64,000 bases of DNA from Notamacropus eugenii. Its lineage: Eukaryota > Chordata > Mammalia > Diprotodontia > Macropodidae. The stretch is taken from positions 11,631,001 through 11,695,000 of the forward strand of contig NC_092872.1 in NCBI RefSeq assembly GCF_028372415.1, read 5' to 3'. Under the pieces are notes generated by a model. That model was not told where the DNA came from. It worked only from the letters and a program-made list of their open reading frames with translations, and made no database searches. The position numbers were made by a program, and so were the translations under genes. This document shows, piece after piece, positions 9,561 through 20,855 of the stretch (the first letter of the stretch is position 1; each line of letters begins with the position of its first letter).

Positions 9561-9705
9561 CTTTGCCTCATTAGAGGTTTTCAAGCATTGGAAAGATGAC
9601 CACTTAGTGGGGGTGTTGTAGTGAGAATTCTTTATGGAGAGGTATGTTTTGGCCTAGATAGCTGCTGAGTGTCCTTTCAACTAGGAGATTCCATGATAAC
9701 TCTAA
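9561..9705 (+). mobile_element. CR1/L3 3'-end fragment, sense
   Basis: It reads 'gaggttttcaagcattgg', 'gatgaccacttagtggg', 'tgttgtagtgagaattc' and 'tttcaactaggagattcc'. This is the sense 3' end of CR1/L3, as at 40535-40742 and 59500-59925. Confidence 0.7.
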
Positions 9706-9884
9706 ACCCCTGTATCATTCCCTGCTCATTTCATCTCAGTTCTATTTTACTTCCTCTTTAGATATGGAAACTAGCCAGTTACTACCTGACTGAGGAAATC
9801 ATTGAACATTTCCTCAGCTTTAGATTTGGAGTTTACTAACCAGCTCTATCTATGATCTGGGGCGGGTACTTCAGAGAGCCTTAA

Positions 9885-10105
9885 TATCATGGAACTTCAG
9901 AATGAGAAGGGACCTCAGAAATCATCTACTATAACCCAGACCTGAGGAATAACTTCCCTTGACAAAGTGTCATCCAGCTTTCAACTGAATAACTCCAGTG
10001 CTGGGAAATTTGCTGCCTTAGTTTCATCAACCACAAAATAAGTGGGTTAGATAGATGATCCCCAAGGCCCTTTCTAGCTTTAGATCCTATGTTCCTTTTC
10101 TTCAG
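9885..10105. mobile_element. CR1/L3 3' end (antisense) followed by a sense MIR piece
   Basis: From 9885 to about 10020 the text 'tggaacttcagaatgagaag' and 'ggacctcagaaatcatctac' is the antisense CR1/L3 end. From about 10018 a sense MIR tail follows ('gtttcatcaaccacaaaata', 'ggccctttctagctttagat'). Confidence 0.6.
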
Positions 10106-10219
10106 CCTAAAGAATCTGATTTTTTTTCCTTCTTGTCCCCTTAAATGGGAAGGGAGTATAGGAAACTATTTCCTGATGGTGCTGGGGACCAACACGCATT
10201 GTCAGGCTAGTGGGGGAGT

Positions 10220-10448
10220 ATAATGTAGGGAAAAGAATATTGGACTATAAGTCAGGGAACTTGAGTTCAAGTCCCAACTACCATAAACTTACTCTGATTT
10301 TGGGCTAGTTACTTTCTCTGGGTCTAAGTTTCCTCATTTGTAAAATGGGAATGCTTCTGTTCTCCTTATCCCACAAGATTATTTTGAGGACCAGAGAGAT
10401 AATGTACTTAGAAAGTAAAAAGTGCTGTATAGATATCAGGTAACAATT
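10220..10448 (+). mobile_element. MIR-type SINE, sense
   Basis: It contains 'aacttgagttcaagtcccaa', 'agtttcctcatttgtaaaat' and a tail 'gtaaaaagtgctgtatagat', in the usual sense order. Confidence 0.8.
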
Positions 10449-10511
10449 TTAGGGAAAGATGAGGGAAGAATGTTGGAGAGGGAAAGGCCCTTCCTTAGAA
10501 TTCATCTAGTC

Positions 10512-10566
10512 CAGGGGGTGGGGAACCTGTGGCCTTGAGGCCACACCCACAGGTTCCCCACCCCTG
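10512..10566. mobile_element. hAT-like fold-back remnant (55-bp hairpin)
   Basis: Near-perfect inverted repeats face each other: 'cagggggtggggaacctgtg' on the left and the reverse complement of 'cacaggttccccacccctg' on the right, with a second inner GGCC pairing. The termini CAGGGGTGGGGAACCTG resemble the ends of hAT/Charlie elements common in opossum-type genomes. The flanks 10504-10511 (atctagtc) and 10567-10574 (gcctagtc) agree at 6 of 8 bases, as expected for an old 8-bp hAT target duplication. Confidence 0.75.
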
Positions 10567-10574
10567 GCCTAGTC

Positions 10575-10727
10575 CAAGGGTTCTTAACTTTTTGTGTATC
10601 ATGGATCCCCTTGGCAGTCTGGTGAAACCTTTGGACTTCTCAGAATAATGTTTGTTGTCTATATTCGTCCAAAGGGGGCTTAGCTCTTTGGAGGTATGTG
10701 GACTCAAGATTAAGAATGCTTACTCTA
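10575..10727. mobile_element. hAT-like short inverted-repeat element
   Basis: The left end 'aagggttcttaacttttt' pairs with the right end 'caagattaagaatgctta' (about 15 of 17 after reverse complementing, allowing transitions). The interior includes 'ttggcagtctggtgaaacct' and 'tctcagaataatgtttg'. The element at 27148-27355 has the same ends and interior phrases. Confidence 0.65.
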
Positions 10728-10879
10728 ACCCAATCCTCACATTTTACCAGAAAGGAAACTGAGCCTCAGAGAAGTTCAGATTGTCCAAGGTCATGAAAAG
10801 ATTGTGTTGTAAAGAGAAATGAACGTGGTTTCTGGAAAGACAGAGCAAAAGCATGTTAGAAGAATGTTGCTTGAATGAT

Positions 10880-11112
10880 GCCATGTTGCAGTAGAAAGGA
10901 TAGAGAATTTGGAATCACAGAGATTTGAAAACACAGAGATCTAGAGTTGAGTAGTGATACTGAATATGTGTCTGACCTTGGGCAGACATGACTTTATTTC
11001 CCTGAGAGTCTGTTTCTTCATTTTTAAAAAGGGGGGTAATAAACCTTATATTCCTGTATCCATCAAGGTTTGTTGAAAGGAAAGTGTTTTGTAAATATTA
11101 AATGGCTAAAGA
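10880..11112 (+). mobile_element. MIR-type SINE, sense
   Basis: It has 'gtagaaaggatagagaattt', 'gtgtctgaccttgggcagac', 'gtttcttcatttttaaaaag' and the tail 'aagtgttttgtaaatattaa'. Confidence 0.7.
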
Positions 11113-11279
11113 AATGGGAACTCAGCTGAAGATCCATGGGCATGAGAGAAATAAGGCCTTGCCATTCTTGTCTCATAACATCTCAATATTCAGGCAAGTC
11201 CAGCTCTGCCTCACCACCCCCACGAGTGACTCCATTTCCCTCCTGGACTTATTCTGCCTTTAGACATTAACTTAATTGG

Positions 11280-11495
11280 GAAGAACACAGTAGAAATAGG
11301 TCCAGACTTAAAATGAGAAGACCTGGGCTCAAGTCCAGGCTCTGCCTCTAGTTTTCTAATATATAACATGTTTTCCAATAAGTAAAATGCTTCTAGTTCT
11401 CAGTCCAAAATTCTATGAAAAGTACAAGGTCAACCCATATGGTTAAGATCAAATGTGATAACCTAAGGAATGTGCTTTGTAAACTTTAACAAGAC
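11280..11495 (+). mobile_element. MIR fragment, sense
   Basis: The segments 'gacctgggctcaagtccagg' and 'gtgctttgtaaactttaac' bracket a degraded interior in sense MIR order. Confidence 0.5.
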
Positions 11496-11779
11496 GCCAC
11501 GAACATGTCAGGAGGAAGACAGAGCTCTTTGCTAGGAGTTGGGGTATCTGAGTGGGAGTTCTGTCTGAATCTGCTGTCATCTTGGGGAGGGACTCTTACA
11601 TTGCCCTCATTTTCCTATCTGTTTTACCCCCTCCTACTTGACATCATTGGGGAAGGAGTAGGGGAAAGAAGGGTCAGTGAGGGTGGATCACTGTGTTTAA
11701 CTTCCCCTTAGCCCCCCTGATCAGGGTTACCTGAGAATGAAAACTCTTATTTTTTCTTTTAGCATTTTACCATTTTAAA

Positions 11780-11925
11780 AAAGCAAACATCTTCATATTT
11801 GTAGATGATCAAATTGAGTCTCATAGAGGTTGGAGTGATTAGGCCCATGGTCACACAGTGAACAAGTATTGGAGCTCAAACACAAATTCTCTGACACCAA
11901 GTCCAAGCCCTTTCCCTGAAGCTCT
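11780..11925 (-). mobile_element. MIR fragment, antisense
   Basis: It shows 'gatgatcaaattgagtctca', 'cccatggtcacacagtgaac' and 'caccaagtccaagccctttc' in antisense order. Confidence 0.6.
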
Positions 11926-12239
11926 GGCTCTCAGAACACGAGGTTCAGCAGTCTTCCTAGGGTTACTCCCTCTAAGGGTCAGTAATGTGCTCCTTGTCAC
12001 AGGAGAGAAGGAATTCTCCTAAACAATTTCTCCCTAAAGCCTCCCTGCTATGACTGACAGAAGAGTGGATTTTTTTTTAAAATCTGTTTCCTTCGGAGGA
12101 AGAGCACTTACACTCTAGCAGTGGCTTCTTGTGTTCCTGACTAGATTAGTAGCTCCCTGAGGGCCAGAGAAATATCTCCTTTTTCCATTCCTTCCCAGTG
12201 GGGCCCATCACCTCTCTGTCAGAGCTGAAGATGCTTGGT

Positions 12240-12445
12240 CAAGGGGTCAGGGGAAGAAGCCTGGACTAAAGGTTATGATGCCTGAATTACAATATGGACT
12301 CTGCCACTTATTCCTTTTCTTTCCTTGGGTAAATAATTGTTCCTTTTAGAGTCTTTTATCACCTATTACATGAGAATAATTATTTATCTTACGTGTCTTG
12401 TTGGGAGAAAATTACTTTTGGAAACATTAAAGCAGGGAATTATGT
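12240..12445 (+). mobile_element. MIR fragment, sense
   Basis: It contains 'gaagcctggactaaaggtta', 'tctgccacttattcc' and 'ttccttgggtaaataattg', with a degraded tail. Confidence 0.5.
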
Positions 12446-12764
12446 TTACTGGTAAAATATAAATAATGCGTATAGTGCTTATGATTTTAAAAAATTTAAC
12501 AAACAAGTATTTCATTGAGGGTCTCTTAAACAATTCTGACATTTCCTAATGACTCCTCATCTCCACCCTGCTAAATGGAACCCTCCTTTGTTAAAAAAAC
12601 AAGGTTTGGATAGAACAAGTGACGAACTGGCCCATTGGCCATGACAACGTTTATTCCTCGTTCTTCCCCTCTGGTCCATCTCTCTGCTAGGAGGGCAGCC
12701 TTCTGAAGTCACAGCTGATCTGAGTTCTCCTGTCCTCTCCATGCTGTTTTCATGATAAAAACAT

Positions 12765-13260
12765 ACGATGTATAACAAATAACCCAAACAATAAGATATT
12801 TTGATGATTATATACGTTGTTCTCCTGGTTCTGCTGACTGCCTTCTGCATTAGTTCATTTGAGTTTTCTCAAGTTTCTCTTCCTTTTTCATAGTTGTCAC
12901 TTTTTAAGGTCCAATACTATTTTATTATATTCATATGTCACAGTTTTTCAAGCTTCCCCTGATGGATGGCTTTTCCATTTTTCTTTTAGTTTAAGTTGTT
13001 TTGTTTTTTACTACCCCAAAAATTGCTGCTGTAAATGTTTTTGTATGTGTGGAACCTTTTCTTCTCTTTTGCGTTTCTTGGTGTTGTTTCTGGTATCAGT
13101 CTGCATCGCTAGGTCAAGGAGCATATATAGTTTAGTTATTTTTTAATTATAATTCCAAGTTATTTTCCAGGATGATTGGACCTGTTTCCAAACTCCATCA
13201 CCATTGCATTGGCATGTCTGCCTTCCCACACGTTTACCAGTGTTATCTTTTGTCATCCTC
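12765..13260 (-). mobile_element. Older L1 subfamily 3' end, antisense
   Basis: Landmarks are 'gttctcctggttctgctgac', 'gcattagttcatttgagttt', 'gatggatggcttttccattt' and 'ccaggatgattggacctg'. It is collinear with the antisense L1 at 2400-2760 and at 58680-59495. The 95-residue plus-strand open frame inside it is not a gene. Confidence 0.8.
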
Positions 13261-13439
13261 GTATAACAAATAGAAAGGGATAGAGGTTGGGGAAAGAGGA
13301 GAGATATTGACTTCGATAACCTGAAATTAACATTCTCTGTATTTTGTGGTATTTTTATTTATTGTTAAACATTTCTTAATTTCATTTTAATCTGGTTGGG
13401 CCTTTCTTGGTTTGACACCTCTGTCTTACAGCACCGATT

Positions 13440-13700
13440 AAGTCACAGTAGGTGTTGTAAGGAAATCAAGTTTGCAAACCAGAAAAGTGCTAAATAAATG
13501 TGAGCTAAGATAATGTTATCTGAGGATTTAGAGTTCTAAGGGAACCAGCCTCCTAGTTTTATCAAAGAGGAAATTAAGTAGAAATGACTTGCTCAAGGTT
13601 ACAAAGGTGGAGTAAGAGGCAGAGTCCAATGGGAAACTTAGGGTATCCTGACTCCTGAGTCAGTGATCTTTCTACTATACTACATTACCTCTAATTATTA
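13440..13700. mobile_element. MIR tail (sense) then antisense MIR
   Basis: The first part ends 'aaagtgctaaataaatgtga', a sense MIR tail. The second contains 'gacttgctcaaggttacaaa' and 'gagtcagtgatctttctact', an antisense head. Confidence 0.5.
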
Positions 13701-13884
13701 ATAAATAGGGTTATTGGATTGACTGGTCTCACTTAGGCCAAGGGAAGAGATTAATTTTCTAAGTCATATTGAGAGCTTTTCCTTAGGATTTGGAGTGAGC
13801 CATCTGTGATTGGGGTGATCCTGGATGAAATGTTAGGGGTACATAGCATATCCTGGGCCAGTACAAAATTTCTGACTAGCTTTC

Positions 13885-14020
13885 AAGGCTGGGTCCAAAT
13901 TCCAGACAAGTACATACTAAGCCCTTCTTGCAGATTCAGCAAGAAAAAGCATATTCCTGTTCTCACATAATTTGGGGTTTAGTTGAAGAGAGAGAACTCC
14001 CATACACGTCGCAGCTGGAA
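13885..14020 (-). mobile_element. L2 fragment, antisense
   Basis: The text 'acaagtacatactaagccct' through 'cctgttctcacataatttgg' follows the reversed L2 3' end. Confidence 0.5.
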
Positions 14021-14269
14021 GGTAGAAGACAGTTACCGTAATGAAAAGAGGCACTGTCTTATACTAGGTAGATTGCTTAGGACTACAGTCTTGGAGACCT
14101 GGCTTTCAAATCCTCAGATCTGAGGATTTGCTTCTCATATGTACTGAGTCAGAGGTCATGTAACCTCTATGCTTCTATGGCACGTAGGATTTCTTAGGAA
14201 GCCATAGATGGATTGGGAGAGATTCTTTCCATATTTGAATATGGTAATGTCATTTGATATTTATGAAAG

Positions 14270-14400
14270 GTAATGTAACCTGGTAGATAGAGAGCTGACC
14301 TCAGACTCAGGAGGGCCTGAGTTCAAGTTCCGCCTGTGACACACTGGTCTTTGTTACTGTGGTGGGCAAGTCGCTTAACCAGGCAACGTCCTAAGTGTCA
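14270..14400 (+). mobile_element. tRNA-like SINE, sense, 3'-truncated
   Basis: It begins 'cctggtagatagagagctga', continues 'gggcctgagttcaagttccg' and reaches 'gtgggcaagtcgcttaacca' before decaying. Confidence 0.75.
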
Positions 14401-15179
14401 CTAATCCTAGCGATCAAGCTTGGTCCTGAAGAAGAAAGAAGAAAAAAGACCTTCCTTCCATTTTTTGTAGAAGTGGGGGACTATGGGTGTGGAATATTAA
14501 GTATGCTGTTAGACTTAACTGATGTATTGGTAAGTCTTTCTGAACGGCTTTTCTTTCTCTTATTTTGTTTTGTGTTATAAGGGATGGCTTGCTGAGTATG
14601 GGTTGGAGAGGGATAGATTTGAAATGAAAGGAATATTTTTAAAAAGGCTATCGATAAAAGTTTTTAAAATGACTGTGCTTTGCTGAACATTCCATTTGAC
14701 ATTGGTAGAAGGAGTTTCTTTACCAGGAGTTCTCTACACTAGTAAAGTCTGGTCTAGACCTCCTGTCCCTCCCCCATCCCAAAGGGACAGTGGCATTTAT
14801 GAAGCACTGTGTAGTTTGCAGAGTGTTTTAGCTCTCTTGTCTCCGTTCAGTCTAATGTACATTGATTAAATACCTGCTTTGGGCAGAGTGGTGGTGAGCC
14901 TAGTTAGATTTCTAGAAAGGCTTGCAAATTGGGCTTTAAAGGCTGGCTTGGATTTTAACGGGGAAGGAAAATGTTTCAGATCTAGGTATATAAACTGGAG
15001 GGCGCATTCATGTCCAGCTTGACTGGAGCAATAGGATGTGTGGAAGGGAATCATGTGAGATAGGCCTAGATAGGCCTGGAAATGCCGTGTCCTCATGTGG
15101 TGGAGGGCCTGGAGAATGCTTAGGAAAGGAGTTTGAGCTGAACTTTTGAGTCTCTCAACCATCCTGTGGAAGAAGAGGA

Positions 15180-15325
15180 CAGTAGGTAACACTGATGGTC
15201 TCCATTTTCCACAGGAAGCAATTGATTCCAATTTGAGGAAATGACTGGCCCAAGGTCATATGGCTATTAATGGTAGACCAGACCTCCAGACTCCAAGTCC
15301 AGCAGCTTGTTGCTATTTTCATTTG
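15180..15325 (-). mobile_element. MIR fragment, antisense
   Basis: It has 'ctccattttccacaggaagc', 'gactggcccaaggtcatatg' and 'agactccaagtccagcagct' in antisense order. Confidence 0.6.
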
Positions 15326-15329
15326 CTAA

Positions 15330-15955
15330 GTTTCCTTTTGCATTCCCCTCCCCCCTCCTCTGGCAGCCTCTTGCTTTCTAATGGTCTCCAAAGCAGGTGC
15401 CAATTTGGTGAGCTGGGATCCCAGGGTCATGGATTAATGGTAGGACCCAGCGCCCCACCTCCAACTAGCCCCACCCTTACTGGCAGACAGTCTGTGTGTG
15501 GTGTGTGTGTGTACACACACGCTCTGTGTGCCTGCTGCACAATGGGGCATTGTCATCCCAGGCCTGTTCCAGAATGCTCGTCAGGATTCCGGATCTTCCT
15601 CTCTTTTCCTTCCCCTCCCACAGGGAGGCTGTTCCCGTCTCAGTGAGAGGGGATTTCAAGATGACATAAGTCCAGAGCCCTGGGATTCAAGCCCAGTGTT
15701 GGGTAGAACTTTTGGGCTCCCGACAACCTCTGGGCTTCTGACTGAATCACAGACCAAGGCAGTTGGGTTAATCTGGGAGGCCTTCACAGAGGTTACAAAT
15801 GAACTGGGCTCAGAGTGAGAAGAAATTGGGGTGCTAGGTACGAATTGTAGGAAATGGAGTTTTCTGGGTTGGGGGCACTGGATATTCTGGGGAGGGGCTT
15901 TTCCGGATCAGCCTACTTATAACATGACTAATTATATAGATTCGTATAATACTTC
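15330..15955. other. Intron, nothing recognised except a short GT run
   Basis: The sequence is mixed, CT-rich in its first part, with (GT)n at about 15492-15512. The open frames at 15260-15646 and 15498-15818 lack family similarity and codon character, and I treat them as chance. Confidence 0.4.
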
Positions 15956-15959
15956 TTTC

Positions 15960-16155
15960 TTCTATGGTATGATATGGTTTAGAAAGTGCTTCCCTAACCA
16001 TAAGAACCCTATGAAGTAATTAGTGTAAGTTTTACTATTCTCATTTTATAGATGAGGAAAATGAATTTCCCATGGTCCTGCTGCTTGGTAAGTGGCAGAG
16101 ACTGTATTTACAAGAGTCAGGCTGGTTTTAACACCATCCTAGACCCCATTTCCTG
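15960..16155 (-). mobile_element. MIR SINE, antisense
   Basis: It contains 'ctcattttatagatgaggaa', 'gtaagtggcagagactgtat' and 'accccatttcctg' in antisense order. Confidence 0.65.
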
Positions 16156-16169
16156 TCGATAGCTTACAG

Positions 16170-16240
16170 AACACACACACACACACACATACACATGTAT
16201 TACAGGAATATATATTGCAATATATACACATATATACATG
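16170..16240. repeat. (CA)n and TA-rich microsatellite
   Basis: A pure CA run at about 16172-16188 grades into 'acatgtatta' and 'tatatacacatatataca' text. Confidence 0.9.
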
Positions 16241-16384
16241 AATTTTTAAAAATTTGAGCTTCACAACTTCATAGATGTTTTATTGTGTTCATTTTACAGA
16301 GATATGGAGGCTTCAAGAACTTTAAGTGACCAACTCATGGTCACATAGCAAGGAAGCTGAGGCTTACATAAGCAAAAAATGAGT

Positions 16385-16800
16385 TACAATATCATAGGCT
16401 TGAAAGCTGAAAAGGGAGCTTAGAGATCATTTAATATATTTTTATAAAGGAGGAGAAAATTGCGGCTTTGAGGATGAAGCTTAAGGTTACCTGAGTATTC
16501 AATGATACAGCCAGAACTCAAATCCAGCCCCGAATCCAGTACTCTTTCCACTACAACAAGGATGTTACAGATCAGGGCTGAGATTCAAACAGGTCATAGC
16601 ATCATGGGATCATATCTGTAGAGCTGAAAGGGACTTCAGAGGGCCTCTACTCCAGCCCTCTCATTTTCTCTGAGGCCCAGAGAAGTGACTTGCCCAAGGT
16701 CATATAGCTGCTGTTTGAATCAGGATTAGAACTCATGTTTTCCTGACTCTAAGTCCAGTGCTCTGTCCACTGTTCCATCTACCACTCTTTCTACTATATT
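16385..16800 (-). mobile_element. Two tandem antisense MIR SINEs
   Basis: The first copy (about 16385-16560) has 'tcataggcttgaaagctgaa' and 'caatgatacagccagaactc'. The second (16590-16800) is better kept: 'gcatcatgggatcatatctg', 'gacttgcccaaggtcatata' and 'aagtccagtgctctgtccac'. Confidence 0.75.
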
Positions 16801-16819
16801 GCCCTGGCTCCCCTTTACG

Positions 16820-17050
16820 TGATGTAGCAGAAGGAGTTATATCTGGACTTGGAGTTGGAGGAGCTGGAGTCTGTTCAAATCCAGACTTCTGTTTACTGCC
16901 TGTGTGAGCTTTGGGCCAGTCATTTTCCCTGCCTGGGCTTCCGTTTCTCTGAGTGTAAAATGAAGTTGGTCTTGAGGTGTACGGGGTCTTCCAACTCTAA
17001 GTCCTATGGTGCTATACCTCCAGTCCACCAGTCCAAAATTTATCACATGC
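16820..17050 (+). mobile_element. MIR SINE, sense
   Basis: It has 'gtagcagaaggagttatatc', 'gtgtgagctttgggccagtc', 'cgtttctctgagtgtaaaat' and 'gggtcttccaactctaagtc'. Confidence 0.7.
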
Positions 17051-17199
17051 CCACTATGTGCTTGCCTGTGTTGTAGGGGGACATTACTAATAACTCAGGT
17101 TCATACTGAAATTTATGGCGAAAAAGCTTTTTCTGGAGAAGTCTTTGCCCCTGGTGGGCTAGGACATAAAGTGGTGAAAAAGTAGCTAGGAGAATGGCT

Positions 17200-17530
17200 G
17201 ACATTTATATAGCAAATGAGGTAATGACATTTATATAGATGAATGATATTTATATAGCAAATGAGGACACATGTAAAGACACTTGGCAGATTTTTGGTTT
17301 ATAAAGCGCCTTTTGTACACTGTCCCATTTGGTGTATTCCAGGCTCTGGCACTGAGAGAGGGAGCCCACCCTGGGTTAGAGGCTTCCATTCAGCTTCCTA
17401 ATTTTCCTGGGAATCACACTACCACTCTGAGCTAATTTTCAGAGGGAAGTTTATCAGTTTAGAAGGCCTTGAGAGAGGAAGTGAATTGCCCGAGTCACAC
17501 AGAGTGAGTCATTGGCTGCCACAGGAGTGA
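17200..17530 (-). mobile_element. Degraded MIR copies, antisense
   Basis: A tail-like 'tgacatttatatagcaaatg' is repeated near 17200-17265. Antisense core text then follows ('gtgaattgcccgagtcacac'). Confidence 0.5.
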
Positions 17531-17644
17531 GATCTAGGCCTCCTAATTCGCCAGCCTTTGTTCAGGTGACCCAAACATGACCCTCTCTGTAGCCCCAGTG
17601 TCACCCTGAGGTGAGGGAACGGGGTGGGGAAGGAAATAAGGAGC

Positions 17645-17850
17645 CAGTTCAGTAAGTATTTCCTGAACATATACTGGATCAGGACTTGAGCCCTCCAGGA
17701 TACAAAGATATATAAGACCTGGGGACTTAGTTGGAGAGATGAGATATGTTCAGGAATCTCAAACTGGACATGTCTAGGGGGAAAGGGAAAGCAGGGAGGA
17801 TTTATAGAGAACCAAGCACTGTGCTAAGTGCTTTTTACAAATATCACATT
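17645..17850 (-). mobile_element. L2 fragment, antisense
   Basis: It contains 'agtaagtatttcctgaacat' and 'gaaccaagcactgtgctaag', reversed L2 3'-end phrases. Confidence 0.5.
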
Positions 17851-17859
17851 TGATCTAAA

Positions 17860-18605
17860 GCAGAATTCGCCATCCCCCTCTCTCACAAACTTTCTCATTT
17901 CTCCTCTGAACTTCCCTATTTCTTTAGAAAACAACACCATTCCTTGTAACACAGGTTTGGAACCATGGAGCCTTCCTTGACTCTCCCCTTTCTCTGATCT
18001 CCAATATCCAATCCATTGCCAAGTATTTTCTATTCCACCATCACAGTATATCCCTTCTCTCACTTTACTTCAGGCCCCCATCACCTCCCTGCCTGGACTA
18101 TTGGAGTAGATTTCTAATTAGTCTCCTCATGTCCAGTCTCTTCCCCACTCCATCCTCCACATAGGCATCAAATGAATATTCCTAAAATACTGATCCAGCC
18201 CTGTCTCCCCTCACCGCTTACCCCCTGTTTCCTCTAGGATAAAAGAAAACTATTTGGATTGACCTTTAAAGCCCTTCCACCTGGCTCCTCCCTATCCTTT
18301 GAGTCTTATTTCCTATTACTGCCCTTTAAGAATTCTTTGTTCCAGCTGGGTTACTAGTTCTTCCCTGTATGTGATATTCCCTCTGACTTTGTGCAGGAAA
18401 ACACTTCCTCACCTCCACCAGTTAGAAAACCTGCCTTCCTTCAAAGCACTGTATAGGTGCCACAAGGCCTTTCATTTCCAGGTGCTTGCTCCCTCCCAGA
18501 ATGACTTTATATTTACTTACTTGTGTGCTCCAATAAGATGTAAACTCCCTGAAGGCAGAGACTTTTGTATTTGTACCTATTATAGTGTCTGCTAGTAGTC
18601 ACAAA
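17860..18605 (+). mobile_element. L2 LINE, ORF2 end to 3' terminus, sense
   Basis: About 745 bases run in L2 order: 'ccaatatccaatccattgcc', 'cccctgtttcctctaggata', 'cctttaaagcccttccacct', 'ttccttcaaagcactgtata' and 'ctccctgaaggcagagactt'. Frames are broken. The 98-residue frame at 18299-18595 is a remnant or a chance frame inside it. Confidence 0.85.
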
Positions 18606-18984
18606 TAGGGATGTCCCAGAAAGTCTAAGTTAAGCTTTAATAGCTATGATATGGCAAGTGCCAAAACAAGGGGAATGTTACCAGAATCCCTAAGGGAGAG
18701 AATTCACATCTTCAGGAAGTTAACCTTTATGCCTGAAGTTTCACAGAAATCATATTATTCAGGAGAAATCAGAGTCTAAAATGGTAAAGTTGGGTTAATG
18801 GTTGAGTTAATAGACAGGCAGAAAGGATTGTGGGCCGGTGTGACAGGAAGAGGAAAATTTCAGCTAGGGAAACAGTGCAAGCAGAGGCAGAAATGTGTTG
18901 GGAGGATAAAGGGGAGTGGTGGTGAGATCAGAACGTCTGGCTGGGATTGAGGTTTCCTATGGGGGGGTCAGGGAGATTAGCAAG

Positions 18985-19205
18985 AGATGGTAACTCCCAT
19001 TTCTCAGGCACCCTAAAGTTATAAAACTCTTTCCTTGCAGTAATCTTGAGGGAGGAAGCACAAGGACCATTTATCTTCATTTTAGTGATAAGGAAATTGA
19101 GGCCACCAATTGTCCAAGGTCAGAAAACCAGCAAGTGTCAGAACCAGTATTAGAAGTAGGGCCTTTTAAATCCAAATTCAGTATATTTTCCATTTAACTA
19201 TGTTA
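18985..19205 (-). mobile_element. MIR SINE, antisense
   Basis: It has 'caggcaccctaaagttataa', 'gtgataaggaaattgaggcc' and 'caattgtccaaggtcagaaa'. Confidence 0.65.
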
Positions 19206-19297
19206 GAGAAGTAGAGAGGGAAAGATCATGGGGGTTTTTTAGTAGTACAGTAATAATAGTGCTTTATAGTTTTATAGGGTAGACCAGTGATGTTTTG

Positions 19298-19545
19298 GCT
19301 GTTATGTGCTACAGTGGATAGAGTGCCAGGTTTGGAGTCAAGAAGACTTGAGATCAAATCTGCTGGCCGTAGATACTTAGTAGCTGTGGTACCGTGGGCA
19401 AGTCATTTAGCCCTGTTTACCTCAATTTTCTCCTCTGTAGAATGAACTGAAGAAGGAAATGGCAAAGGACTCCATTATCTTTGCCAAGAAAATCCCAAAT
19501 GGGGTCACGAAGAGTCTGAAGACTCAACAACGAATGACGTTTAAT
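19298..19545 (+). mobile_element. tRNA-like SINE, sense, near full length
   Basis: It has 'tacagtggatagagtgccag', 'cttgagatcaaatctgctgg', 'gtgggcaagtcatttagccc', 'gaaggaaatggcaaaggact' and 'gggtcacgaagagtctgaag'. It is the sense version of 4129-4372. Confidence 0.85.
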
Positions 19546-19654
19546 AGCTTACAAAGATTGTTCTTCATTATCCATTTAATCATCCCAGTGCTCCTGCAAG
19601 GCCAGTACAGGGTGGTTGTTATTAAACCCATTTTATAGATGGAAAAACTGAGAC

Positions 19655-19985
19655 CAAAAGATGGGAAGTGTGCAGTGTAGTAGAATCAGGGGAGACCTAG
19701 ATTCTAAACCCATCTCTGACACTTAACTGTGCGATCAAGTCAAGGCCTGACCCTCTTTAACGCATACTCATCATTCTCATTTCACCCATTTGTTGGGAGG
19801 AGCAAATGAAATAATAGATGTAAAACATTTCAATCATAAAACACTAGATACCTTTGTAAATTTTGAATCTCTATGTATTTTGGTTACCACTACCTGTGTG
19901 TCCCTCAGCACATCACTTCCCTTTTCTAGACCTTCGATTCCTCCTCTGTAAAATGAGGGGGTTAGACCAGACTGAGCCATATTAT
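19655..19985 (+). mobile_element. Degraded MIR copies, sense
   Basis: The phrase 'gtgtagtagaatcaggggag' starts one copy, and 'gattcctcctctgtaaaatg' marks the core of a second. The segments between are decayed. Confidence 0.5.
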
Positions 19986-20019
19986 ACATCACTCTTTACA
20001 TAATCTACCACCTAGCTCA

Positions 20020-20375
20020 AGTGGCCTATTTTCTGAACTTGACATTCCATCTGCAGCCTGCCCGCCTTAGCAGAAGCTGCCCTGCAAGCCTGGAATGCAC
20101 TCCCTTTTCCCTTCTCTTCTTGGAATTCTTAGCTTCCTTCAGGTACCACAGCCTCTGGGAGGATTTCTCTGATCTCTTTGGTTTTGAGTGTTCTTTCCCT
20201 TCTCATATTGTCTTATATTTACTTATTCTTTTATATGCTTAATCAACCAGTCCAATGCAAGCAAGCTCCAAGGTGTGGATTTTGATTTTATGTTTTGTTA
20301 TCTCCAGCCCCTACATAATACCTGACCCCTCCGTAGGCTCTTAACGCATGCTTGTTAAATTGAATTGAATTGAAT
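20020..20375 (+). mobile_element. L2 LINE 3' end, sense
   Basis: It has 'gcctggaatgcactcccttt', 'cttagcttccttcaggtacc', 'aatgcaagcaagctccaagg' and 'acgcatgcttgttaaattga', the classic L2 3' series. Confidence 0.8.
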
Positions 20376-20729
20376 CTGGTCCCACCCTTTATTTTACCAA
20401 TGAGGAAGCTTGAGTCATGGAGAAAGGAAATGATTTGTCCAAGGTCATGTTGATAGTGGGTGCCAAACCCAGATCCTCTAAGGCCACACCCAGAGCTCTT
20501 TTTTTTTTTCTATAGAGAGTATTGCCTCTATAGAAGAAGGGGTTAGAAAGGTTGGGGCACTGGAAGATGGTGTTTAATCCAGCTCTGGGGGAGCTGAATG
20601 AGGATCCTCTGCTTTGGCACACAGTGCTGCTGCCAGGTTCCAGACCTTGAGGTTCCCAGGGTGAGAGAGCTTGAGAAGGGGAGAATTATAGTGACTCGGG
20701 GCCATAGAGAATGTGGGAGTGAGAAGGGA

Positions 20730-20855
20730 GTTGTGTGTGAGCAGCAAACTGAGAGATTGTGTGTATGAGTGAGAAAACTGGTTGTGAGCAGAGAGAAATT
20801 GTGTTTGTGACAAACTTGGGAGAGATTGTGTGTATGCATGTGAGAGTCAGACTGT
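20730..20855. repeat. Short degenerate tandem repeat
   Basis: The phrase 'gagattgtgtgtatg' occurs near 20754 and again near 20823, with related text 'gagaaattgtgtttgtg' between. This suggests an eroded repeat of about 35 bases. The overlapping minus-strand frames (20543-20944) come from it. Confidence 0.55.
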
